This document shows, piece after piece, positions 28,387 through 39,639 of a DNA stretch of 64,000 bases; positions within the stretch are counted from its first letter, which is position 1; each line of letters opens with the position of its first letter. The notes under the pieces were generated by a model. That model had not been told where the DNA came from. It saw only the letters and a list, made by a program, of their open reading frames with translations, and did no database searches. This stretch comes from Ectocarpus siliculosus (taxonomy: Eukaryota > Sar > Phaeophyceae > Ectocarpales > Ectocarpaceae). The position numbers and the translations under genes were made by a program. Where the stretch lies: contig FN649741.1 of NCBI GenBank assembly GCA_000310025.1, positions 6,814,881 through 6,878,880 of the forward strand, in the 5' to 3' direction.

Positions 28387-30159
28387 CTACAGAAGCTCCG
28401 GCAAATTCATCAGCTTTTTCCGGTGGTACTGCAGGTTGCTCTTGCTAAGAGCCTTGGTGAGCATGTCTGCATGTTGCTCCGACGTCGACACAAACTTGAT
28501 CGAGATGTCACCCGACCTAAACAATCCACGAATGAAGTGGTACCGCACGTCGATGTGCTTGCTACGCGCTGAGCTAAGGGGGTTCTGCACCAAAGCCATG
28601 GCCCCCTGATTGTCCTCAAGGACCTGAATGCTACCGCCGCTGGTCTCTGGGGCAATAAACGAAAGCACTGCACGCACAAACAAAGCTTCTTTCACACCCT
28701 CTCCGGCAGCAATGTACTCTGCCTCCGTAGACGACAAAGATACGATAGCTTGCGTCTTGCTACCGTGGCTGATGACGGTTCCTCCAACCGTTGTTGCCAG
28801 CCCTGACACCGAACGTCTATCCTCAGCGTCGGCGTAGCTAGCGTCCACGTACACCGCCAGCCCCAGCCCCGATCCCCGTTTGTAGGTGATCCCGAGGTCC
28901 CTCGTCTCTTTGAGGTAGGCGAGGATCTTCCGTATCGCCTTCCAGTGCCTCTCGGCAGGGGCGTGGGCGTGGCGCGCTACCGCACGCACAGCGAACGAGA
29001 TGTCCGGGCGCGAGAACGTCGACACCCACATCATGCTGCCGATGGCCTCCCTCACCGGCCACTCCCCTCCACTTTCGTCATCTCGCTTCGGTCCTACGTC
29101 AGCACCAGGGGAAGCAGGGATGGGGGAGGTCGATTGCACATCAAAGCGATTCACGATGCTGTCAATGTACGCGGTTTGGGAGATTCTAAGGGTCCCAGCC
29201 TCTAGGTCTCTCTCAACGGCACACCCGTCGAACCACACACACTCTCCAAGGTCTTTAGTGGGGAATGCCTTGTTGAGGGAAGCGAGCAACTCCTTGCAAT
29301 CATCATCAGACCCAGCCACCAGAATGTCATCCACATAAATCACGATAATCATCACCACGACACCGTCTTTCATCTTGCGGAAGACGCACGGGTCCGCCTT
29401 GCACTGCTCGAACCCGTTTTCTACAAGCGTGTCGGCAGCGTGGTACCCCCACTGCCTGCCGCTCTGCTTCAAGCCGTAAATAGCACGCTCAGCCTTCACA
29501 ACTTTGTGGGATTTTTCCCCGCACCCCGCGGGGAGCCTCAAGAACACATCCTCGTCTAACTTAGCGTGTGTAAACGCCTGCTTGACATCCCAGTGGTTGA
29601 GTTTCAATGATTTCTCATTGGCTACCGCAAGCATCAGTTTAATGGATGCGGATGATGGGCAAGGGGAGGATGAGTAGAAGTAGTCCACATTCGGAATTTG
29701 CGAAAAACCCCTAGCGACCAGACGCGCTTTGAACTTCTCGATTTTCCCCTCCTTGTTCGTCTTCCAAGTAAAACGCCACTTAGAACTCACAGGTCTACGC
29801 CCCTCTGGCGTGCCGTCTACGAATGAAAACGTTCCCGTGTCCAAGTGTCCATCGAACTCTTCCCTCATGGCCTGTTCCCACCCCTCTCTGTACACAGACT
29901 TGGCAACGCCGGCTACGGTCATGGGGGGGGATTCAACGTCACTCGGACGCTTGCCTATGGGGGATTCTGTACTCAGCTCGGTCGACGCCAGGGCCCTCAC
30001 GAAGGCGTCTGGAGAGTTGAGCACGAGGTCCTCCGCTCCCAGCAGGAAGTCCTCTGCCTCTTGGCGCGCGATGTTGGCCTCCTCCGCGCGCTCGCACAGC
30101 AGCGCTTGCACCGCCCTCGCCTCTAGCCCTTCCACCACGTCGACCACACACGCGAGCAT
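28387..30159 (-). CDS. Copia pol C-terminal part: reverse transcriptase and RNase H
   Basis: 590 codons from the first ATG. The same frame is open upstream to about 30,410, through a CAG (Gln) tract and RRLRENPRRNTRYE, typical of the linker before Copia RT. RT motifs in order: WEQAMREEFDGHLDTGTF, FKARLVARGF, WDVKQAFTHAKLDEDVF, AIYGLKQSGRQW and the YVDD catalytic box (IYVDDILVAGS, about residue 275). RNase H motifs: VYVDASYADAEDRRS (about 435), SSTEAEY (about 475), EDNQGA (about 514), then HIDVRYHFIR and ADMLTKAL. All catalytic acids are present. The frame is -1 relative to the upstream gag-integrase frame, so the enzyme needs frameshifting or the copy is broken by a small indel. It would synthesise cDNA of the element in virus-like particles. 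Confidence 0.95.
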   Translation of the reverse strand: MLACVVDVVEGLEARAVQALLCERAEEANIARQEAEDFLLGAEDLVLNSPDAFVRALASTELSTESPIGKRPSDVESPPMTVAGVAKSVYREGWEQAMREEFDGHLDTGTFSFVDGTPEGRRPVSSKWRFTWKTNKEGKIEKFKARLVARGFSQIPNVDYFYSSSPCPSSASIKLMLAVANEKSLKLNHWDVKQAFTHAKLDEDVFLRLPAGCGEKSHKVVKAERAIYGLKQSGRQWGYHAADTLVENGFEQCKADPCVFRKMKDGVVVMIIVIYVDDILVAGSDDDCKELLASLNKAFPTKDLGECVWFDGCAVERDLEAGTLRISQTAYIDSIVNRFDVQSTSPIPASPGADVGPKRDDESGGEWPVREAIGSMMWVSTFSRPDISFAVRAVARHAHAPAERHWKAIRKILAYLKETRDLGITYKRGSGLGLAVYVDASYADAEDRRSVSGLATTVGGTVISHGSKTQAIVSLSSTEAEYIAAGEGVKEALFVRAVLSFIAPETSGGSIQVLEDNQGAMALVQNPLSSARSKHIDVRYHFIRGLFRSGDISIKFVSTSEQHADMLTKALSKSNLQYHRKKLMNLPELL

Positions 30160-30400
30160 CCAGTGGGTGTACTCCTCCGTGCTGGTGATGGGCAGGGTGG
30201 GCAGCCCGGCCGCCGATGCATGGCGGGCGAGCAGACCTTCGGCACTCGTTGACGACTCGTACCTCGTGTTCCGGCGAGGGTTCTCCCTGAGTCGGCGGCT
30301 GGTGAGTTCGGCCGGCTCGCCAAAGCGGGCGAGCCTCCGTTCCTCGGGCCCGCGGAGCGCCGGAAATATCCGTGTCGCTGCCGCTGTCGCTGCACGCCAC

Positions 30401-30437
<37 letters not shown>

Positions 30438-33400
30438 GCTGCTGCTGCTGCTGCCGCCGCCACCGCGGCTGCTGCTGCTGCTGCTGCTGCTGCTGCGGCG
30501 GTCGTCCTCGCCGCCGCCCACATCGGCCATCCCGGTCGACGTGGTAGATGGGGCGACGCTCGCGCCCTCCCTGCTCGAGGGGGCGCCATCGCCAGCGTCG
30601 CCCACGCCCGACTCCTGGGGCGCGGCCGGCGGCGCCGCCGGCGCATCGCGCGCGGGCGGCTCCGCGGGCCCCGGGTTTGCCGTCGTGTCAAGGTGGAAAC
30701 CTCCATCCTCAGGTTCTCCCTCCGCCCTCCCTCCACCGTGGCATGACGCACCCCCTCCGCCCTCGTGCTCCCCAGTCGTGAGCTCCTCGTCCTCCTCTGC
30801 AATGGGAGGCAGCGGCTGGGGGTGCGCGGTCGGGGCGGCGGGCACAGATTGCCAGGTGAAGTTGCGAGTGGTGATCGCTTGGCGTTTTTCGTTCAGGATG
30901 CGCACGCAATCACGGTTTGTGTTGATTCCAGGGCCGAGGTAAAAACACTTTTTTGCTTTCGGCTCTGACTTGTGCGTGCGCTTGACCTTGTATACGGCGG
31001 GTTTGAGGAACGGGTACGTCGCCTCTGGGGGAGGTGGGTGCCCGTGCCACATTTCGTACGGCGATTTCTTGTCCGGGTTGGATGTGGTGGAGGTGCAGTT
31101 CAGGGCGTTGCATGCCCAAGCTGTGGCTTCGGCCCAAAGGGAGGGGTAGCTTGGTGCTTCGGGGTAAAGAATCGTCGCTTGTATGCGGGCGGCTAGTGCT
31201 GCATCCTTTATCAGTCCCAGTGCTCTCTCAGCTACACCGTTGTATTCTGGGCTGTATGCGGGGGTGAACTCCTGCTTGATGCAATACTTGCGGCACAGCT
31301 TTCCGAACTCTCCCTCGAAAAACTCTCCTCCGTTGTCAGACCGCACGACCATGACCTCGGATGGGGCTCCGTCTGCCCTGTTTTCCGCTAGGTATCTCTC
31401 GAATGCCTCTGCAGCGTCTGACTTGTTTTTCAAGAAGTAGACGCGGTTCCACCTCGTGCAGTCATCCCTTACAATGAGAGTGTACCACTTCCCCCCCAAG
31501 CTCTGCACCCTTGCCTTCCCACTCAAATCCACGAACACTCTCTGCAGTTTCTTAACTGCTCGGGTTGACGTCCTGTTGGGGATGGGCTTGGATAGCCCCT
31601 TTGCCGTCGAGCACCCCATGCACTCCCGGAGCTGGCCCACCAGAGTCACCCCTTGCTGCTTCGCCGTGTTCTTCAGCAGCACCTCGTGGGAGTGGCCGTG
31701 CGCGCAGTGGAAGTCGTTGATGTCAACGGGGGTGCGGTTCGCTTTCGCGTTACCAGGAGCAATCATGGCACAGGCTAGTTCCCTACCCGACTCTATGCGG
31801 TGACCAGTCTGAACGAACAGGTCCCCCCATAGAGGGAAGTACACCGACTCCCCCCCACCAACGAACACCTCCAACTCACGCTCGTCTGCGGCTAAGCGGC
31901 CCTTGGTTTGCCTCAAAAGGGCTGTGAGGGACACGAGGTTGTAATTCAGCTCCGGCACATGAGCGACCCGTTTCAACAGCAGGTCTGTGGTCCCAACGCG
32001 AGAACCGATGGACACCCTCACGTCGCCGTAGCCTACTATGGCGAAGGCTTGCTTCCCTGCGGCGACACTCAAACGTCGATCGCACTCATGGTAGTTTTCG
32101 AACGCGTTAGCGCTCGGGAACATGTGGTTGGTTGCGCCGGTATCGGCCACAAACCTTTCCTGCCTGGCCTGCTCTACACCCCCTCGATCAACGACTCTGT
32201 TCCACTCGCCTGTGAAGTCACGGACCACTAGCGCCTCCTCTGCCACGTCCAGTGCGGTGGCGTCCAAGACCGGCAGCTCCACCGCGAGCACCGCCTGCTC
32301 GGACGAGCACTTGCTCTTGTCGTGTCCGTAGCCCAGGCATTTCTCGCATCGCAGGGGCTCCGGCTTGGTACAGGCGGCCGCCTGGTGACCCTTCTCTCCG
32401 CACCGGAAGCAGCGGCCGTGCATGCTACCTGCACCGCCGCCGCCTCCGCCGCTGTTGCCACCACCACCGCCCTTGCGACCACCCCCTTTCCCCTTCTGGC
32501 TGCCACCGCCGCCGCCGCCCTTGCTGTGGCCGCCGCTGCTGCGGCCGGGCGCTCCGCCCCTGTTGCCACCGTCGCTCGCGAGGAAAGCATGCTCCGCCTT
32601 CCGCTGGCCCTTCGTGGCCCTCCTCCCCTCCGGGAGGCTCGCGTGCACGGTACTGACTACCCTGATTATCTCGCCCCGGTCCAGGTTTGTAGCCGTCTCC
32701 AACAAGAATTTGGCTTGTTGGTACTCGGGTGGAAGGGCATCGACAAAGTGTGCGAGAACAAAGGGTGTGTCAGCGTTGACCCCTTTTTCCCGCAGTCGTG
32801 AGTACAGCAGCTCGAGCGTGTATAGATGCTCGACAGGGTTGCTGTTGCTGTGTGCGGGGATCGTGAATCGAAACATCTTCTTCATGAGGGCTTGTTTCGA
32901 GCCCTGCGACTCCGGGTTGTGTACTTTGTCGAGCTCCGCAAGGATCTCCTTTGCGGTCTCGCATTTATTCACGATTGCCTTGTCGGCTTCTCGGACGATG
33001 GCTGTAGTCACAAAGTGGAACGCCTGGAGGCCCCTCTGAACCTCATCACTTGTGTAGCCCAAGCTATACAGCTCCGAGCTAGGCCTGTTTGGGTCACCGA
33101 CGGGTGCGTGCTTCTCGGCGTTGCCGATAAGCTGCCCGTCCAAGCCTACGGTTTTTGCGGCTTGAATAAGGGCCTTCCTCCACGAGTCGTACCCGTGGCC
33201 GCGACTCTCCCCTTCGAGACGCGGTGCATTGACCGTAACACGTTTTTGGCTACTACTGCTGTACCCATCAAAAAATGCTCTGGCCCCTCGAATTGCGGTT
33301 TGCTCACCTTGGGGGTTTAACCCCCTCGCTTCCCCGCGGTCCGGTCCTACGCCCGGGCTCATTCCGGCTGGCCCCACAGGATTCGCTCCCGATCTACCTG

Positions 33401-33752
33401 CCCAGCCAGTCGTCACTCTCGCTGGAACCCCAGGACTCGCTCCCGGTATGTTGTCCCAGCTGCTTTCCCGCGGGTGATTTCGCCCATCACGGGCCGTTTC
33501 CTGGGAAAACGCCCCGCCGCCCCCAGGCGGCAGAGCCTCTCTCTGGCTTGGGACGGCAGCACCGCCGCCCCTACTGGCATCGCCCGCCACGGCGTCACCA
33601 GGCTCCTTCCTCTTCAACTCCATCACTACGCTCATCAGCTGCGATAACTGGCCCTCCAGCCTCGCAATCGCCGGATCCTCGGCGTGTTGCTGTTGCGTGG
33701 CTGATGTCTCTTCCCCCAGCCCTGCGACGGAACCGCTGTCCGACGCAGACAT
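30123..33752 (-). CDS. Copia gag-protease-integrase polyprotein
   Basis: 1,209 codons starting MSASDSGSVAG. Gag occupies roughly residues 1-440, with two zinc knuckles: CFRCGEKGHQAAAC (about 448) and CEKCLGYGHDKSKC (about 468), preceded by a Gly-rich basic stretch. The aspartic protease site is VADTGATNH (Asp about 537). Integrase has an HHCC head (HCAHGHSHE ... CMGC, about 679-710) and the DDE triad in FVDLSGKAR (about 740), RSDNGGEFF (about 804) and NGVAERALGLIKD (about 842), then KKSPYEMWHG and a C-terminal chromatin-facing region. The frame then runs through AGC repeats as poly-Ser and out of the conserved frame, ending without RT. The last 80 or so residues are therefore probably not native. 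The start was chosen as the first ATG after the 5' LTR (49 bp away). Confidence 0.93.
30400..30505. repeat. GCT/AGC trinucleotide tract inside the Copia polyprotein
   Basis: Interrupted runs of GCT on plus (AGC on minus) occur in the linker between integrase and RT. The tract reads as poly-Ser in the upstream frame and poly-Gln in the RT frame, and the frame change occurs around it. Confidence 0.9.
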
Positions 33753-33800
33753 GACCCGATGCGGCTATCCCTCGAGGGACAATCAATCTAAACTCTAGAG

Positions 33801-34054
33801 TGTTTGTCGGCCGTACTCCGCGTACTTATCGGGTATTGTTTGTGTAGTGTATTAACTTCAGACGGTGAGGCAACGCCCGTACCCAGGGCGCTGTCGTGCT
33901 CAGAGAGGAGGAGTGGCAGCAGGGCTGCTGCACACAACAAAAGGGGGCCCCGGTGCATCATCACCGTACCCCTACCTAAAAGGTTCTACACCATCTGCGT
34001 CACACTTGTACGTACGGCTAACATATCCAAACCATGTCCGTAGACCCACGAACA
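33801..34054 (-). repeat. 5' LTR of the Copia element
   Basis: 254 bp, identical by eye to 27,823-28,076 and followed on plus by the AGAAA target duplication. It should carry the promoter for minus-strand transcription of the element. Confidence 0.95.
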
Positions 34055-34059
34055 AGAAA

Positions 34060-34940
34060 TCCGTGCCTCGATGTTTGAGAAACGGCATAATTGGCGAAAG
34101 TTTCCTCTGGCGTCTTCGAACGCCGGGTTTTTATTTAACGTTTGTCTATTTGTGCCGCATGTATTTGGTATTGATGACTGTTCTGAACGATGTATTGGAG
34201 GAAGGATTTGGCATGTTTTGGTAAGACATGGTTGAGGCCTATGTGCTTCCGAAGCGTATTTTAAATTGGTCAGTCAATGAGTTGAAACACAATTTTGTGC
34301 GAGGATTTTGTTCGAAGTATTTGTTGACGCGTTTTGCAAGGGTTGTCCGTCCAGAGTCTTTATGACGTGGCTCTTATTCGATATACTCGTAGCATAGCAT
34401 GGGGGTGGTATATTGCGTATACATATGCGGGGATTGCAGTGACGAACTACGGAGGGACAAGAAGTTTCTTTGTGTTTTCCTTGGGAGTGTAGTAGATTGG
34501 TGGAGATTCATGGAGATTCGTTCTGGGTATTAAAGCGTTATGCGTGACTTGATGCCGTGATGGAATGACGAGCTCAAGCACGCCCCCGATGAATACAACA
34601 CGTTTTTCACCACGCCTACACGTCTTTACCTACCCGTGCGGCCCGTCATGGCCGAGCTGCTCTACGCTCCCATCACACACAACTGAGCCACCCGAATTAT
34701 CGATCATGTTATGTTGATCTTTGCTGAGTATTTTTCAAGTATAATTCTTTGTTTTTGACTGCTTGAGAGTATCGTGATGACATTTTCTCGAGAGGGGTAC
34801 TTGTTAAGACTCTTAGTGAAGTTCCATAGTCATAAAGAGGAGTAGTAACCTGAAACTTGAATATTCGATAGATCCGGGAGTTGAGATGATTTGTGGAAAG
34901 ATAATGGTTTTTAATTTGTTGCCGTTTTACCTGGCGATAT
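34060..34940. other. Right flank of the Copia insertion, no gene
   Basis: This is moderately AT-rich DNA continuous with the pre-insertion site. If the PPT-like unit at 27,800 is real, it would be the rest of an older LTR beginning TGTTA before the insertion. I found no matching second LTR in the window and no coding frame. Confidence 0.4.
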
Positions 34941-34954
34941 GTACAGTGTATCTG

Positions 34955-35190
34955 ACGAGAGAATAAAGCGTAACTGATCAGGGAATATAGTGAATCTGAC
35001 GAGGGGATACAGTGAATCTGACTAGGGAACTCAGTGAATCTACTCAGGGAATACAGCGTAACTGATTAGGGAATACAGTGTATCTGACGAGGGAATACAG
35101 TGCATCTCATGAGGGAATACAGCAAATCTGATCAGAGAATACGGGGAATCTGGCGAGGGCATACAGTGAGTGTGACGAAGGAATCGCTGA
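34955..35190 (+). repeat. Minisatellite, about 21-bp unit
   Basis: About eleven imperfect units of GGGAATACAGTGAATCTGAC type. Units vary at the GACGAG/GATCAG/CTCAG join and at GTGAATC/GCGTAAC/GTGTATC. Confidence 0.85.
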
Positions 35191-35224
35191 AAGGCGGGCG
35201 GAGAAGATAATACCGGCTTTTGAG

Positions 35225-36270
35225 TCATGAGTCCCGTGGGTAGGCGTTTCTTTGCACCCACTAATCCGATTGGGGTGCCCGATGGCTTGTATGGCAGCGG
35301 TGAGCCGTGCCGACACAAAGCAAGTGATAGTAAGACAAACGATGTCATGCGCATAGAGTTTGGTCTGATGGCGCAGATAGGCTCCACCAGCCCTTGAGCC
35401 GTCGAGTCCCCGTGGGTGGGCGTTTCTGTGCACCCACTGGTCCGATCGGGGTGTCCGATGGCTTGTGTGATAGCTGTGAGCTGTGCCAACACGATGAAAG
35501 ACTTCGTAAGACAATCAGCACCCTTGACATAGAGTTTGGTCTGGTGGAGCAGTTAAGCTCATCTGCTCCACTGGCCGTCGAGCTACTGAGACCCCGTGGG
35601 TGGGCGTTTCTCTGCATCCACTGGTCCGACTGGGGTGTCCGATGGCTTGTACTACGGCTGTTGGCCATGCCGACACAATTCATGTCTTCGTAAGACTAAC
35701 AACATCCGTTACATAGCATTTGGCCTGGTGGAGCAGTTAATCTCATCTGTTCCACCGGCCGTCGAGCCACTGAACCCCCGTGGGTGGGCGTTTGTCTTCA
35801 TCCACTGGTCCGATTGGGGTGCACGATGGCTTGAATGATAGCTGTGAGCCGTGCCAACACGGTGCGGTCAGAGTTAGGCGCGGTTCAGCTATGGGACGGC
35901 GGGTATAGCGGCACAATTTACGTCCCCCCCCCCTAGATGCTGCGGAACCCCCTCTGTTGACCATATCTCTGCGGGAACATATCGGATGGGAGTGTCCGAT
36001 AGCTTGGAAGAGCGGCATGGACCGTGCGGACACGGCGCAAAAGGTTTGGGGCGAGTTGTGTGGGCGGAGGTTCGAGACAATTACTGCTTCCTGACATGCT
36101 GCGGAACCCCCCGTTTTCAGCATACCTCCGCAGCCACCGGTCGAATTGCTTCCAAGTAGCATATCAGATAGCTGTAATCCATACCTACACGATGCAGTTA
36201 GTTTCGGGTCGATTGGAACTCTGTGGGTGGAGATCTGCCTGGTGGAGCAAATGAGGGGTTACTCCACCGG
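35225..36270 (+). repeat. Tandem array, about 180-bp unit
   Basis: Four clear units begin near 35,225, 35,400, 35,583 and 35,768. Each contains CGTGGGTGGGCGTTTCT, CCACTGGTCCGATTGGGGTG and CCGATGGCTTG, and most also contain AGTTTGGTCTGGTGGAGCAG. Degenerate units follow to about 36,270 (GCGGAACCCCC, then GGTGGAGCAAATGAGG ... TCCACCGG). Short open frames inside repeat with the unit and are not genes. Confidence 0.85.
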
Positions 36271-37133
36271 TGGAGCAAATAGCATTGCCGAAAAATGAAA
36301 GGCCGCGCCCCGCCCCCTCCCTCTCGGCAGACAGCACGTAAGCGCGCGTTCTCCCTCCTCTATCTGTCGTGATCGCCGCAAGCTGGTGCATATTGGCTCT
36401 CTCTCTCCCTCCTCGCGTGTGTCTCGGCCATCTAGGCCTACTATAGGATGCTGGCTGGCAAAGAACAACTGAGCAATCTTTGGGGAAATTTCGGCATTTC
36501 AGCAAAAGGCCAAATTCCCAAAGATCCAGCGGACTTGGCTCTCCTCGGGAGAAAAGAATAGACCAAGCCCAAATTTGGTCTGCGCAAACACCCTTCAAAA
36601 CACGATATTGACGATTTGTTGTGCTTGCGCAAGAGGCTGCGGGCTGTGCGGATATATATCCTGTCGGTAGTGCTGCACGCACATATTGGTTTCCGTCGGC
36701 AACAAACCTCTCCAGCGTTGCTCACCTAGGCAGGTACTACGTAGACGAGACGAAGTTACACTTGCACTGCTGTGGGTGCTTGACAACCCAATATCGCGAG
36801 TTGTGTAGTGTCGGGAGACAAACTCCAAAATTACCAGCGCTGCAACATCACGCCCGCCACGACCCCCCGACTCCACACTCAATTTGTCCTGATGCGCGCT
36901 CTCGTTCTCCCTCTCTCAATACACGTTGCACGTTGACATGTGAATCTTGGGGTGTATCCTTGAGGGCTGACCAGCTGCTGCTGCTGCTTCCCCCTTCGTG
37001 TTGGTAAGAAGAGAGAGGAGGTTCCGTGCTTTGTTGTGGATGTCAAAGCATGTGGACTGAAATGGCTGTGCAAGCCGATATACCAAGATATCTGTAGTCT
37101 GATCCTGTGCCGTAACTACTGTTTTTTCCTTAG

Positions 37134-37550
37134 CTGCAACGGAGGGGTTCGTGGTCGGTGGATGTGGCACGATTCGTTGTGTGAGGTGAGTTTTCACCCG
37201 TTCTGTCTCCGACCAATAACTGGGCACCAACCTAACGGTTCCTCTTCCCACCGCATGTACATGCGAACTTGTTTTTTGTCAACTCGCATCTCCTTTTTGA
37301 CATTTTTGTCAGGAGTGGGAATCCGCGCTATGTTGCACTTTCTCGCATGCGCCAATCTGGAGATAATTCTTCTGAGGTCCGCCAATAAAGGATCTGGGGA
37401 GATGTCTAACATAATACTGCGTCCCTCGTTTCGAGCTTCGGTGAGTGACCTGCTACATCGTCCCTTGTTACTGAGCTGGCCCCGCCAAAAAAATGAAAGC
37501 ACGCATTGCAGATTCTGTTATTGCAGGTGAAGTGATTCTGGACTTGCTGT
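37134..37550 (+). other. Candidate spliced unit of unknown nature
   Basis: Two short segments have strong splice borders: 37,134-37,185 (TTCCTTAG before, GTGAGT after) and 37,313-37,440 (TTTTTGTCAG before, GTGAGT after), with another acceptor TTATTGCAG at about 37,528. Joining the first two in the matching phase gives FVVGGCGTIRCVRSGNPRYV and on to a stop near 37,389. No frame crosses all three segments, so this is either a gene end with a 3' UTR intron or a non-coding RNA. Confidence 0.25.
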
Positions 37551-38204
37551 TGATGTGCCTTCAACTTGTCGCGTCAGCCTGAGGTGCAGGAGGGGAACAA
37601 CCCCATCGAGCTCCTTATTTTGCTGTTAAGATATCCTCTCCCTTGTTATTCTCACCTCTCCTGCATTACCAACTCAACTGTGAGGGAGAGACTCCTATCC
37701 TTGATTCCCATGTGTGTTGACTGATGGCGAAGCCACTGACGAATGCTGAGCGGATGTGGGATGTTGACGACAATGCCTGTGTCAGTACCCAAGTCCCTCT
37801 ATTCTTCCTCTACGTGCAAGGTGAAGATGCGCATGGATGCCCAGTGGCACCAACTCTATAGTGGGCTGTCCGGTTCGTTGCCACGTGATTGAAGCAGTGG
37901 TTTGTCATGTAAGGGCATCACTTGGTTGGATGCGTGGACGAATCGGGTTCGAACAGAGAAAGGTTGAGAAGAGCATTTTTTTTTTTTCGGTTTGATGTTC
38001 CATGTGCTTACAGGTTTTGGGCAACACTTTGAATATCTTGGCTAAATCGGGCATGTATTTAGCCATCAACCACCGGTCTAGGAATAGCCCATCTTCTCCG
38101 CATCAGGCGGGGGGCGCAGGTACATAATGCCCGGTCGGGCCCATATCTGTATCTGCACCGAATCAACCCGATGACGCCCTTGACGACGGGCCTGGGTATG
38201 TCGA

Positions 38205-38425
38205 TGCCCGCAAAAAACAGCTGCGGTGGGCATGATCTGCAGCGCGATCGGCTTGTGGGGCGTGTTCGCTTCCAGCGCGAGGGCGGCTGAATGGTATCTG
38301 TGGACTTGGCTGCCGAGGTTCCTGTTTCAACTGACGATGCCGGTCAAGTGGCCCATGGCGCACACGTTCTTGTATCCTCTCGGGCTCTTCTTGTTTTCTT
38401 TCAAGCTCTTCCGGCCTCTCTATTA
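38205..38425 (+). CDS. Possible exon of a membrane protein
   Basis: After an AACAG acceptor near 38,219 the plus strand encodes GMICSAIGLWGVFASSARAA, then WYLWTWLPRFLFQL, MAHTFLYPLGLFLFSFKLF and RPLYYVK, two or three hydrophobic segments. It then reaches AAG|GCGAGT, a possible GC donor. Immediately upstream a different frame reads NQPDDALDDGPGYVDARKKQ, so the exon border is uncertain. No family recognised. Confidence 0.3.
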
Positions 38426-39639
38426 TGTCAAGGCGAGTGTGACACACCTATGATGACCTTCCAAAGCAAGCTCTTTCCCAAGAGAAGGGGGCTAGTGTTG
38501 CTGTGGCATTGCAGAGCTAGGGTTCGCCCGTTGGCGACGTGAGACTCATAGCTCAACGAGAGTTCGGACCATCTTGGAAGTGAACTGTTCGGTATAGAAA
38601 CCAATGGTTTTGCCGTCTGTATCGTTTTCGCCCCTGCTGTTCCTCGTTGTCTGTTTCTCGTTTCGATATTGTATCGCCCACCCTGTAGGTGGTGTGGTCC
38701 TACCAAGAAGTTCTGAAGAGGAGGATTTACCGTGCTCCGCCCTCGGGGTCGGGGTCGGCTCGGAACGTTGGCGGGGACGTCGAGCTCAACGCTTCTCGTC
38801 GTGGTGATGATCCCGGCTCCTCTACACACCTTGTTTAAGTCGCCTGGCGCTTGAAACTACTTCAGCAGAAAATCCATTGACTGTAGATAATTTGCCCCTT
38901 CCGGTGGTTGTGGAAGAAGCCTGATTGTTTCGTAGCTTAATCCGGTGTCACTTTGAGTCGTTGGGTCCGTTGCACGGAAGGGTTTAGCAACGGTCGGCTC
39001 GCAAGTACAGTCACCGAGAACGAAGCCACTCCAATGTACTAGGTGTATCCTGTACGAAGTATGAGCGCCCTGTAAACCCGTGTGGAGAAAAATGAAACTT
39101 TGAGGGGACTGCCTCGTTCGGATATCCACGGATGGATTCGTGTCGTGATTCGGAAATGTTAGTTTATAGGGGGAGGGAGAGAGAGAGAGAACGACATCGT
39201 CGAAACCTCACAAATGAGTATTTGTGCGCTGCTGCTGGCAGTTTCAAACGGTAAAAGCAGCAGCATGCAACAGTCTATTTGCCTCTAGTTCCGGCTGCAT
39301 GCAAGCAGTTATGGGTTTCCACCACAGCGTGTCATCGCGAGAAAACACGCTGTGACGGGGTACAGTAGTCCGGAGGAAAAAAAAACGGGTGAGCTCTCGC
39401 CGATCTCATTCATTTAGGACAACAAGGAATTTGTTCAGCTATGGGGCTGTGGAGGAGAAAGGTTGGAGGGGGGGAGAAAAGGACGGCGGGCGGGGTGGTT
39501 TTCGTTTAGTTGGACAAAAATCAGTTTTGAATGCCCATACAAGATTGAACAGTCATGCCCCACAGGCGTTTGTGCGCTGAACATACTACGATGGACCACA
39601 TACATACATGTGTTCGCGACAATGCGGATCGTAGTTCGT

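Larger units (their letters stand above)
27823..34054 (-). mobile_element. Young Copia (Ty1/copia) LTR retrotransposon, 6,232 bp
   Basis: Two 254-bp LTRs in direct orientation (27,823-28,076 and 33,801-34,054) begin TG and end CA on the plus strand. I found no difference between them by eye. A 5-bp target duplication AGAAA flanks the element (27,818-27,822 and 34,055-34,059). Transcription is on the minus strand. A purine tract (AGGGAGGG, complement of 28,077-28,084) adjoins the 3' LTR. No standard TGG-starting primer-binding site follows the 5' LTR; the minus-strand sequence there is CTCTAGAGTTTAGATTG. Order is gag, protease, integrase, RT, RNase H, which defines Copia rather than Gypsy. Everything except the frame change between the two long frames looks intact. 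Confidence 0.95.

Noticed and set aside
34940-36270. Tandem repeats as a possible CRISPR array
   Set aside because: Units are contiguous and diverged with no unique spacers, and the DNA is eukaryotic.
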